Part shown: in pieces, positions 40,525 to 48,883 of the stretch | Numbering within the stretch: position 1 is the first letter of the stretch | Layout of the letters: each line of letters opens with the position of its first letter | Translations under genes and position numbers: made by a program | NCBI RefSeq assembly: GCF_003233725.1 | Contig: NZ_QKQV01000009.1 | Location: 46,165-110,164 of the forward strand | Source: Mesonia sp. K7 | GTDB lineage: Bacteria > Bacteroidota > Bacteroidia > Flavobacteriales > Flavobacteriaceae | Reading direction: 5' to 3' | Length of the DNA: 64,000 nt | Notes under the pieces: model-generated | The model's input: only the letters and a program-made list of their open reading frames with translations | Database searches by the model: none | What the model was told of the DNA's origin: nothing

Positions 40525-41649
40525 ATGAAATATTACTTGATTGCAGGCGAAGCTTCAGGAGATCTACACGGTTCAAACTTGATGAAAGCGCTTTTAAGAT
40601 TAGACGCTCAAGCGGAATTTCGTTTTTGGGGCGGCGATTTGATGCAGCAAGTTGGTGGAAATCTGGTAAAACATTACCGTGATTTAGCATTTATGGGATT
40701 TGTAGAAGTACTGGCAAATATCAATACCATTTTTAAAAACATTAACCACTGCAAAAAAGATATTGAAGCTTTTCAGCCCGATGCCATTATTTTTATCGAT
40801 TATCCAGGGTTTAATTTTAGGATTATGAAATGGGCAAAACAACAAGGTTATGCAACCCATTATTATATTTCGCCACAAATCTGGGCTTGGAAAGAAAACC
40901 GCATCAAAGCTATCAAAAGAGATGTCGATGAGATGTATGTGATATTGCCTTTCGAAAAAGATTTTTACGAAGAAAAACACGATTTTCCAGTACACTTTGT
41001 AGGTCATCCGTTATTAGATGCGATAGAAAACCGCAAAGAAATCCGCGAAAGCGAATTTATCGCCCAACACCAATTGGTTGATAAACCTATCATCGCTCTT
41101 TTGCCCGGCAGCAGAAAGCAGGAGATTGCCAAAATGCTGGAAACCATGCTAAAAGTAACCCGTAAGTTTCCCGATTATCAGTTTGTGATTGCGGGTGCGC
41201 CAAGTCAAGAAACCGAGTATTACGAACAATTTTTGAAAAAAAACAAAGTTTCTTTAGTGATGAACGCAACCTACGATTTGTTGAGTGTGGCTCACGCTGC
41301 TTTGGTAACTTCGGGAACGGCAACTTTAGAAACCGCACTTTTTGAAGTCCCTGAAGTGGTTTGCTATAAAGGCAGTACTATTTCTTACCAAATTGCCAAA
41401 CGTGTGATTAACTTAAATTACATTTCTTTGGTGAACCTGATTATGGACAAAGAAGTGGTCAAAGAATTGATACAATCTGAATTTAATGAAAAGAAACTCA
41501 CACAAGAACTAGAAAAAATATTATCGGCAGAACCTAGAAAACAAATGTTAGAAAACTACAAAAGCTTACGCGAAAAATTGGGCGGAAGTGGTGCCAGCCA
41601 AAAAACTGCAGAACTTATTGTAAATTCTATAAACCATAAAAATGCTTAA
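40525..41649 (+). CDS. lpxB: Lipid-A-disaccharide synthase
   Basis: This 374-residue GT19 enzyme joins UDP-2,3-diacylglucosamine and lipid X into the lipid A disaccharide at the inner membrane. It opens YYLIAGEASGDLHGSNLMKAL (split: AGEASGDLHGS). Also visible are MGFVEVLANI, YYISPQIWAWKENRIK, FVGHPLLDAIE, LLPGSRKQEIAKML and TSGTATLETALFEVPEVVCYK, all LpxB signatures. Length is normal. The end overlaps the NlpC/P60 gene start by eight bases. Confidence 0.96.
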   Translation: MKYYLIAGEASGDLHGSNLMKALLRLDAQAEFRFWGGDLMQQVGGNLVKHYRDLAFMGFVEVLANINTIFKNINHCKKDIEAFQPDAIIFIDYPGFNFRIMKWAKQQGYATHYYISPQIWAWKENRIKAIKRDVDEMYVILPFEKDFYEEKHDFPVHFVGHPLLDAIENRKEIRESEFIAQHQLVDKPIIALLPGSRKQEIAKMLETMLKVTRKFPDYQFVIAGAPSQETEYYEQFLKKNKVSLVMNATYDLLSVAHAALVTSGTATLETALFEVPEVVCYKGSTISYQIAKRVINLNYISLVNLIMDKEVVKELIQSEFNEKKLTQELEKILSAEPRKQMLENYKSLREKLGGSGASQKTAELIVNSINHKNA

Positions 41650-42142
41650 AAAAACTATCTATTTTTTGCTCGCCATTATTATAACTTCCTGTGGTTCACA
41701 ACGAGATTTCGCCATCAACGAAAAAGGAAAAGCCACTTCTTACCGAGAAGAAATAAGCAAAACAGCACAAAAAGTAACCGACTATGCCTTGCAATTTCAG
41801 GGTGTCAAATATAAATATGGCGGCACTAACAAAAAAGGAATGGATTGTTCGGGCTTGGTCTACACGTCTTTTTTAAGCGAAAATATAGAATTACCTAGAA
41901 TCTCTCGTGACATGGCAAAGCAAGGCATGGCTATTCGCACACAAGATATCAAAGTAGGTGATTTGGTGTTTTTTAGTACCAGCCGATCAAGCAATCGTAT
42001 CAACCATGTGGGTTTAGTGGTTGAAATTCTTCCGGGAAGTGTCAATTTTATTCATTCAACTTCATCTTTGGGCGTAATTGTTTCTTCGCTCAACGAAAAA
42101 TATTGGAATGCGGCATATGTCACTGCGCGTAGGATTTTGTGA
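41642..42142 (+). CDS. NlpC/P60 (C40) peptidase lipoprotein
   Basis: This 166-residue lipoprotein (IITSC, Cys17) has an NlpC/P60 domain at about 43-165. The catalytic Cys69 is in GMDCSGLVY and the catalytic His122 in INHVGLVVE; a polar third residue follows near FIHSTS. The family cuts peptide bonds in peptidoglycan stems. It is the last gene of the surE-lpxB run. Confidence 0.93.
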   Translation: MLKKTIYFLLAIIITSCGSQRDFAINEKGKATSYREEISKTAQKVTDYALQFQGVKYKYGGTNKKGMDCSGLVYTSFLSENIELPRISRDMAKQGMAIRTQDIKVGDLVFFSTSRSSNRINHVGLVVEILPGSVNFIHSTSSLGVIVSSLNEKYWNAAYVTARRIL

Positions 42143-42144
42143 TT

Positions 42145-42236
42145 TGTCATTGATTATAATCTCCGAGAAACCAGAAATAAGCAATCTAATTCTTAAATAA
42201 AAGAGTATTTCATCGCTTCTCTCTTCGCAGTGACGT
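42145..42236. repeat. Interspersed repeat with inverted ends (GTCAYTG...CAGTGAC)
   Basis: GTCATTG near the left end and CAGTGACG at the right end form inverted ends. Inside are GCAATCT on the left and its counterpart CATCGCTTCTCTCTTCGCAG on the right. This is a worn form of the GTCATTGCGAGGAACGAAGC type of intergenic repeat. It lies between the NlpC/P60 and comEC genes. Confidence 0.45.
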
Positions 42237-42291
42237 AAAATAACACTCACCTGAAATCACACAACTCGCAGATTTTGAGTAACTTTCTCTT

Positions 42292-44301
42292 ATGAAACTG
42301 CTCAATATTCCTATCATTATCATTGTGCTTACACTCCTTTTTGGAGTGATTTTAGGCTATATGTTGCAAATCTCTTGGATAGGATTGACTATTTTGTTAG
42401 GCATTTCTTTCACTTTCGTGGGAATTTTACATTTTTCTTATCAGAAGTATTTACCTCAAAAAGTTTTACACTATTTCTACTTTTTACCCTTTTTGGTAAT
42501 AGGCATTTTTATAACTAAAATTCACCAAGAGCAACAACATCAAGTTGCTATAAAATATAATGAGCAAGACTACTACCACCTTAAGGTAAAAGACCAGCTA
42601 AAATCAAACAACTATACGCATAATTATATTGCTGAAGCAAGAAGCGCTTCAGGTTCTAATGAAGTGTTTGATATTTTGCTCAGTAATTTTCACGATGGCG
42701 AAAAGGCAATCTTAAAAATTGGAGATCAGATTTATATCAAATCGGCGATCAGTAAAATTACAAAACCTAAAATTCCGCATCAATTTGATTATGGTGAACA
42801 CCTCCACAAGAAACACGTTTACGGACAAATTATTTTTGAAGAAAATGAGATTATTATAAAGGAGTCCGTAAAAAACTTAAATACAATAAGTGCTGATATT
42901 AGAGATCAAATAGAAACAAAACTTCAAGAAAATGGTTTCGAACCTTCTGAGATCAACTTTATCAATGCGATTGTTTTAGGGCAGAAAAAAGAGCTTTCTA
43001 AAGATGTTTACAATAGCTTTGTAGATGCAGGTGTGATTCATATTCTTGCGGTTTCTGGACTTCATGTAGGTTTGATTTTATTAATCCTAAACTTTATTTT
43101 CAAACCGCTTCGCCGAAACAAATTTTCTAATATTCTTGTTACTTTTAGTATCATTGCCATGCTCTGGTTTTATGCCTTTTTGGTGGGCTTTTCGCCTTCT
43201 ATCAATCGAGCGGTCTTAATGTTTTCGTTTTTGAGTTTGGCGACAATTTTTAAACGAAAAACACATACGCTAAATCTACTGGCCCTTTCTGCTATTTTGC
43301 TTATTGTAATCAACCCGTGCGTAATTTACAGCATTGGGTTTCAGTTGAGTTATGCCGCTGTTTTTAGTATCGTGACGTTGCATCCTGTTGTTTACCAGAA
43401 ACTGAAAAGTAAAAACAAAGCCTTTAATTATTTTACCAATATCTTTTGTGTAACCCTGACAGCACAAATTGGAGTTTTGCCCATTAGTTTGTATTATTTT
43501 CACCAGTTCCCCGCCTTATTTTTAGTAAGCAATTTGGTGATTCTACCTGTGCTCATTTTTATTTTGGGAGGTCTTATCCTCACAATAATTTGCAGTTTAT
43601 GGTTTAGATTATCTGATTTGTGGGTCGAAACAATAGAATGGATTATTCAGCAATTGCTTCGATTTATTCGTTTTATTTCTTCGAAAGACAGTTTGGTATT
43701 CGATCAGGTTTATTTTTCTAAAACCATGCTTTTATTGGCTATCGCTGCCCTACTTTTTGCTGTTTTTGCCTATTACCAAAAGCGAGTAGGTCTTTTATTT
43801 TTATCACTACTTTGTATCATTTTAATGGAATTATCTTATTTGAAAGACTATCTTCATCTACAAAATGAGAATCACTTTTATGTTTTTCATGAAAGTAAAA
43901 ACAGTATGTTCGCTCAACAAAAGGGACATCGTATTTTATTCTATGGAAATAATCTTAAACCCTATCGCTATAAAAATATGCTGATTGAAGAACAGCTGAA
44001 CCAGATTGTAATTGATAGTAGTATAAAAAACATCTTTGCTATTGACGATAAGAAAATCTTAGTGATTGACAGTTCATCGGTTTATCTTCCAGCGAAAGCT
44101 TTAGAAATAGATTTTTTGGTGCTGAAAAACTCCCCGAAAGTAAATTTGGAGCGAGTGATTTCCGATATACAACCGAGTTATATTATTGCCGATGGGAGTA
44201 ATTATTTTTCTTATGTCAACCGCTGGAAAGCAACAGCTAGAAATAAAAAAGTCCCCTTTCATTATACCTATGAAAAAGGGACTTTTGTCATTGATTATTG
44301 A
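42292..44301 (+). CDS. comEC: ComEC/Rec2-family competence protein
   Basis: This 669-residue inner-membrane protein takes single-stranded DNA into the cytoplasm in natural transformation. N-terminal helices and a DUF4131-like soluble part (about 70-200) come first. The competence domain follows, with VDAGVIHILAVSGLHVGLIL (about 246-265) and VGFSPSINRAVLMFS (about 300-315). The C-terminal about 150 residues have no HxHxDH metal site, so the metallo-beta-lactamase domain is lacking or degenerate. An RNA hairpin overlaps the last codons. Confidence 0.88.
   Translation: MKLLNIPIIIIVLTLLFGVILGYMLQISWIGLTILLGISFTFVGILHFSYQKYLPQKVLHYFYFLPFLVIGIFITKIHQEQQHQVAIKYNEQDYYHLKVKDQLKSNNYTHNYIAEARSASGSNEVFDILLSNFHDGEKAILKIGDQIYIKSAISKITKPKIPHQFDYGEHLHKKHVYGQIIFEENEIIIKESVKNLNTISADIRDQIETKLQENGFEPSEINFINAIVLGQKKELSKDVYNSFVDAGVIHILAVSGLHVGLILLILNFIFKPLRRNKFSNILVTFSIIAMLWFYAFLVGFSPSINRAVLMFSFLSLATIFKRKTHTLNLLALSAILLIVINPCVIYSIGFQLSYAAVFSIVTLHPVVYQKLKSKNKAFNYFTNIFCVTLTAQIGVLPISLYYFHQFPALFLVSNLVILPVLIFILGGLILTIICSLWFRLSDLWVETIEWIIQQLLRFIRFISSKDSLVFDQVYFSKTMLLLAIAALLFAVFAYYQKRVGLLFLSLLCIILMELSYLKDYLHLQNENHFYVFHESKNSMFAQQKGHRILFYGNNLKPYRYKNMLIEEQLNQIVIDSSIKNIFAIDDKKILVIDSSSVYLPAKALEIDFLVLKNSPKVNLERVISDIQPSYIIADGSNYFSYVNRWKATARNKKVPFHYTYEKGTFVIDY
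44246..44287 (+). terminator. Terminator-like hairpin within the comEC 3' end
   Basis: The arms aaaagtcccc + tttcat and atgaaa + aagggactttt pair over about 15 bp around a 7-base loop and end in T4. The comEC stop codon lies 12 bases further, so the signal is inside coding sequence. Confidence 0.5.
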
Positions 44302-44331
44302 ACATCTTAGCACATTTTCAACATCAATCTT

Positions 44332-44871
44332 CTAATTCTTAAAGGTACCTTTAAATTTAGATCGGTACGCATTCCATTGTTCTGTTGTGGTTACTTCTTT
44401 GTAATCGTTAGATGCAATCATCTTCAGGTAAATTTCCAACATTTCTGGAGTATGATAACCTGTTATTGGTGTAATGATATTGGCTTTTTCATCAAAAAAT
44501 ACCATACTTGGGTAGGCCGAAACCTGCAAGGCTTCTGCAAATTGGTGCTGCGCATTTCTACCTCTTCTGTTTGCTTGATAACGCGGGTTCGTATAAGATT
44601 TACCTTCATAATTGACCTCTTCTGTACCTTCAGCATTAAACTTTACCGCATAGTAATGCTTGTTGATGTAGTTGATCACATCTCTATTACTAAACGTGTT
44701 TCTATCTAGCATTTTACAAGGTCCACACCAGGTAGTATAAACATCTACAAAGATTTTTTTAGGGTTTTTTTCTTGTGCTTCCAAAGCTTCGTTCATCGTC
44801 ATCCAATTGATTTCTTGTGAAAAAGTAACCGAGGTGATGAGGAGACCGAATAGTATAAGTAATTTTTTCAT
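44332..44871 (-). CDS. Thioredoxin-family exported protein
   Basis: This 179-residue protein starts at ATG 44871 (a TTG two codons earlier is less likely). It has a signal peptide ending ...SVTFSQ (about 19). The redox site is TTWCGPCKML (Cys49, Cys52). LQVSAYPSMVFFDEKANII carries the cis-proline region. It probably reduces or isomerises disulfides in the periplasm. It faces comEC with convergent ends 30 bases apart. Confidence 0.9.
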   Translation of the reverse strand: MKKLLILFGLLITSVTFSQEINWMTMNEALEAQEKNPKKIFVDVYTTWCGPCKMLDRNTFSNRDVINYINKHYYAVKFNAEGTEEVNYEGKSYTNPRYQANRRGRNAQHQFAEALQVSAYPSMVFFDEKANIITPITGYHTPEMLEIYLKMIASNDYKEVTTTEQWNAYRSKFKGTFKN

Positions 44872-44932
44872 AGCCAATGTAAATCAAATATCATTCCAAC
44901 TTGATTGTGGTGATAACGAAGAATTACCGAAA

Positions 44933-47023
44933 TTATTTTACGCCGTGCATCAGTTTCTTTAAGATTGGGTTTAAAGCTCCTACCAAAACTCCTGCTAAAA
45001 TAGGTACAATGGTAAAAATCAAAAAGAAGGTAGAAAGGTTGTATTCTTTAGTAATATTTTCGATCTGACCACCCAATACCGCTGCCAGTTTATTTCCAAT
45101 AGCAATGGCCAAGTACCACATTCCAAACATCAATGCAATCATTCTTGCTGGTACCAATTTACTCACATAAGAAAGTCCTACAGGTGACAAGCAGAGTTCT
45201 CCCAATGTATGGAATAGGTACGCCAAAATAAGCCAAATCATACTCACTTTCATAGTTCCTGAAACGCCATTGGCACCCCAAGCTAAAAGTCCGAAACCTA
45301 TACCCATAATAATTAAACCCAACGCATATTTGGTTGCCGCCGAAGGATTATATTTACTCTCCCACCATTTGGAAAAGAAAGAAGCAAATACAATGATAAA
45401 GAAAGAGTTTAAGATACTGAACCAAGATACTGTAATTTCTACTTCGTTTTCTTTTATCTCTTGTACGGTTGCTGGAACCACACCGTTATCTTTATCGAGT
45501 GCTTTTCCGTTTTCTCTTGCAATGGCTAGTCTTTCTTCGCTAAGATAAGCATAAGTAGTTCCATCATTATCTTTAGTAATCATATTGATCTGCTGTCCTA
45601 CGCTTAAGTCTATAGGTTCTGCTATAGAAACGGTGCGCTCTACTACCTTATCGGTATCGGCCACTTGGGTTTCTTCAGAGACAGGCACATATTTGGTCAC
45701 TGCTTCACCGGCTTCATTTGTAGTGGTGGTTTCGATTGCTCGATAACTTACTTCATAGGCTTTTGAGTTATAATCTCTGTTAAGCATCCAACCTACCAAT
45801 ACCCACATAAAAGCAAAACAAACCACTAACACAATATTGGAGTAAGGTATTTTGTTAAATGTTTTTTTCCATAATAGGTATAATACCCATGTGATGATTA
45901 GTAAAGGTATAACCGTGAGTAATGTGTTGACGATATTAAAAATAGTTGCTGCACTTCCGCTTAGCATTCTATCTACGTTATCTCTTGCAAAAACAATTAA
46001 TGATGATGCTCCTTGCTCAAAAGACAACCAAAAGAAGACCGTAAAAAAAGCGAAGATAATAAAAGCCAACATTCTGTCTCTTACAATGGCAGAATACCTA
46101 AAAATCCTACTGATCACTAAAAACAAAAACAGCCCTAAACCTATTAAAACAGCTACGTATTGTCCTTCAAGAGCACCCGTTTGCAAGGCAGAGAACATAT
46201 CTATGTTTGCAATTTTCGACATCGGGTCATTAATCGCGTAGCCTAAACCAATAATCGAACAAATCACAATGAGTATTTTATCTAAAGTCGTAAACGGATT
46301 TGGTTTTTCTTCTACTTCCTTTTCCTCTAAATCTGCGATTGAATTATCGGCATCCTGCACATCTTCTATTTCTACCACTTTTGCTGGTTTTGCACCAATG
46401 TTACCAAAAAGATTACCAGAGAACCAAAACTGAAGTGTTCCCAACAACATAAAGATTCCGGCGAGACCAAAACCATAAGACCAACCTACTTTTTCGGCTA
46501 AATATCCACAAAGCATCATTCCGAAGAACGCCCCTGCATTAACTCCCATATAAAAAATGGTGTATGCACCGTCTTTTTTCTCTGGATTCTTCTTATACAT
46601 TTCAGAAATGATAGAGGTAATGTTAGGTTTAAAGAAACCTGTTCCGATAACCAATAAAGCTAAACCTACGTATAGTGAGAGTTCTGTCTCTAAAGCCATA
46701 GAAGCATGACCCAAAGTCATAATAATCGCACCAATGATAACAGCCCAACGATACCCTGTAAGTTTATCGGCAATGATTCCTCCCAAAATAGGTGTGATGT
46801 ATAAAAGCATGGCATATGTACCAAAAAGGGCACCCGCATTTTCTACCGACCATTCCCAACCTGGATTATAGCCAATGGCTGCCATCGTTAAGAAATTAAC
46901 CAATAAAACGCGCATTCCGTAAAACGAAAAGCGTTCCCACATTTCGGTAAAAAATAAAACAAATAATCCTCCTGGATGTCCTAAGACTTTGTCTTTAAAT
47001 AAGTTTTGAATATCTGTGCTCAT
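44933..47023 (-). CDS. Proton-coupled di/tripeptide transporter (POT/MFS) 1
   Basis: This 696-residue inner-membrane carrier has the proton-coupling motif EMWERF (27-32) with FYGMR and the second POT signature GVNAGAFFGMMLCGYLAE (about 160-177). There are 12-14 helices. A polar block of about 115 residues (about 416-530, rich in Thr, Glu and Asp) interrupts the helices in the second half. The gene lies two bases after the second POT gene and in line with dipeptidyl peptidase IV, so import of dipeptides is a sound inference. Confidence 0.92.
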   Translation of the reverse strand: MSTDIQNLFKDKVLGHPGGLFVLFFTEMWERFSFYGMRVLLVNFLTMAAIGYNPGWEWSVENAGALFGTYAMLLYITPILGGIIADKLTGYRWAVIIGAIIMTLGHASMALETELSLYVGLALLVIGTGFFKPNITSIISEMYKKNPEKKDGAYTIFYMGVNAGAFFGMMLCGYLAEKVGWSYGFGLAGIFMLLGTLQFWFSGNLFGNIGAKPAKVVEIEDVQDADNSIADLEEKEVEEKPNPFTTLDKILIVICSIIGLGYAINDPMSKIANIDMFSALQTGALEGQYVAVLIGLGLFLFLVISRIFRYSAIVRDRMLAFIIFAFFTVFFWLSFEQGASSLIVFARDNVDRMLSGSAATIFNIVNTLLTVIPLLIITWVLYLLWKKTFNKIPYSNIVLVVCFAFMWVLVGWMLNRDYNSKAYEVSYRAIETTTTNEAGEAVTKYVPVSEETQVADTDKVVERTVSIAEPIDLSVGQQINMITKDNDGTTYAYLSEERLAIARENGKALDKDNGVVPATVQEIKENEVEITVSWFSILNSFFIIVFASFFSKWWESKYNPSAATKYALGLIIMGIGFGLLAWGANGVSGTMKVSMIWLILAYLFHTLGELCLSPVGLSYVSKLVPARMIALMFGMWYLAIAIGNKLAAVLGGQIENITKEYNLSTFFLIFTIVPILAGVLVGALNPILKKLMHGVK

Positions 47024-47025
47024 TA

Positions 47026-48870
47026 TTAAATATTATCGTTTATATCTGAATCTGCTATTTCGTATGGTTCATTATCTTTTTCGTCATTATCAATCTTTCT
47101 TTCATTATCTTCTGCTCCGTGAGTTAGTTTTTTCAGTTTTTTAAGAAAAAGAATTAAAAGTAACCCAAAAGCTACTGTAAAGATGGTTAACCACATAAAG
47201 GTTTGATACTCTTGCTCGCTTTGCTCTTCTTCCAACACAAAAGAAACACCATAATTTTTACCATCACCTCTATTTTTTATAACTTGTGCTGCATCTTTGT
47301 CTTTTTCAAAAACTAAATTTGCATGATAAGGATTAGATGAGGTAATGTTATTTTCCTCTAAGGATGTTTTTAACTCATCGAGTCGGTCATTATTTTCTAT
47401 ATCAAAAAGATAGTTGAGTTTTTTTGTGCTGTTTAGCTCATTAAATACAAGTTGCCCTCCTTCTAGGTAGACTTCACTTTTTATACTAAAGTTTTTATCT
47501 AAATTAATTGGATAATCATAAACCTTTACAACTTTCTTTTCTTCATTTTTTATTTCAATAGAGTCTTTTTGCATAAACGGCATAACTTCCTGCTTCGTTA
47601 CTATCATCTCCGATGTATATGGCTCTAATTGTGCTGATTCTCCAATACTTCCTGCCAGTTTATTTCCAAAACCTGTCGCTGCAAAATACACACCCATCAT
47701 AATTGAAGCATATTTTAACGGTGCCAATTTTGTAATAAAAGATAGCGCCACAGGAGATGTACATAATTCACCAATAGTATGAAATAGGTAAGCTAAAAAT
47801 ATCCAAACCATAGCAGCTTTACCGAAAACTTCGGCACTTGCTTCTTGAGAGGCAAACATCATAAACACATAGCCCAGCCCCATAATGATGGTACCTATTG
47901 CCATTTTAAATAAAGAAGAAGCTTCTTTTCCTTTTTTCTTCATCCATATCCAGAAACCACCTACCAAAGTTCCGAAAATAATAATATAGCCTGCATTTAA
48001 AGATTGAAATACAGCTGCTGGTATTTCTTCTAACCAATTTAAACCAATCGTTCTATCTACTTTGGCATCTGTGTAAAGGTTCATCAAACCTCCAGCCTGT
48101 TCAAAGGCGCCCCAAAACACAACTACAATCAAGAAAGAAATCAGTAATACAATAACTCTATCTTTCTCTATTTTGGTGAGTGGTCTTTTAGCTGCTGCCC
48201 TTTCTGCTTCAGAAACTTGACTACCCCCTGTATATTCTCCTACTCCTTTTAAATACTTTTGCCCCCACACATAAACAATTTGTCCTAACAACATTCCTAT
48301 TCCCGCCAGACCAAAGCCATAATGCCAACCATAATAATAAGCGACCAAACCTACTGAAATGCTTGCTAAAAAGGCTCCAATATTAATTCCTATATAAAAG
48401 ATTGTAAATCCGCTATCGCGTCTTATATCTCCTTCTTTATACAAACCACCCACCATGGTCGAAATGTTAGGTTTTAAACCTCCGACTCCTAGGATAATAA
48501 GAATCAGTCCGGTGAAAAAAGCCCAATCTTGTGGAATAGCCAAAACTCCGTGACCGAAACAGAGTAAAACTCCACCCAACATTACTGTTTTTTTCTGTCC
48601 TAAAAATTTATCAGCAATCCATCCTCCAGGAATCGACGCCACATAGACCAACATGGTATACCAACCATAAAGCCAAATAGCATCTTTATTTGTCCAACCC
48701 AAACCTGGATCTATTGCGGTTGCAGAGGTAGCCATATATAAAACGAGAATACCTCGCATTCCGTAGTAACTGAAACGTTCCCACATTTCAGTGAAGAATA
48801 ATATAAATAAGCCTACTGGGTGTCCGAAAATTTCTTTTCGAGTGCTTGGTGTGTTTGTTGTAGACATCAT
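47026..48870 (-). CDS. Proton-coupled di/tripeptide transporter (POT/MFS) 2
   Basis: This 614-residue carrier has EMWERFSYYGMRG (28-40), the ExxER proton site and GINIGAFLASISVG (about 161-174). A polar stretch of about 140 residues (about 410-552) lies just before the last helix (EYQTFMWLTIFTVAFGLLLI), followed by a charged cytosolic tail. The insertion is not like that of the other POT protein and lies at another place. It is 13 bases after the dipeptidyl peptidase gene and 2 bases before POT 1. Confidence 0.92.
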   Translation of the reverse strand: MMSTTNTPSTRKEIFGHPVGLFILFFTEMWERFSYYGMRGILVLYMATSATAIDPGLGWTNKDAIWLYGWYTMLVYVASIPGGWIADKFLGQKKTVMLGGVLLCFGHGVLAIPQDWAFFTGLILIILGVGGLKPNISTMVGGLYKEGDIRRDSGFTIFYIGINIGAFLASISVGLVAYYYGWHYGFGLAGIGMLLGQIVYVWGQKYLKGVGEYTGGSQVSEAERAAAKRPLTKIEKDRVIVLLISFLIVVVFWGAFEQAGGLMNLYTDAKVDRTIGLNWLEEIPAAVFQSLNAGYIIIFGTLVGGFWIWMKKKGKEASSLFKMAIGTIIMGLGYVFMMFASQEASAEVFGKAAMVWIFLAYLFHTIGELCTSPVALSFITKLAPLKYASIMMGVYFAATGFGNKLAGSIGESAQLEPYTSEMIVTKQEVMPFMQKDSIEIKNEEKKVVKVYDYPINLDKNFSIKSEVYLEGGQLVFNELNSTKKLNYLFDIENNDRLDELKTSLEENNITSSNPYHANLVFEKDKDAAQVIKNRGDGKNYGVSFVLEEEQSEQEYQTFMWLTIFTVAFGLLLILFLKKLKKLTHGAEDNERKIDNDEKDNEPYEIADSDINDNI

Positions 48871-48883
48871 ATGCTTTTTTAGA

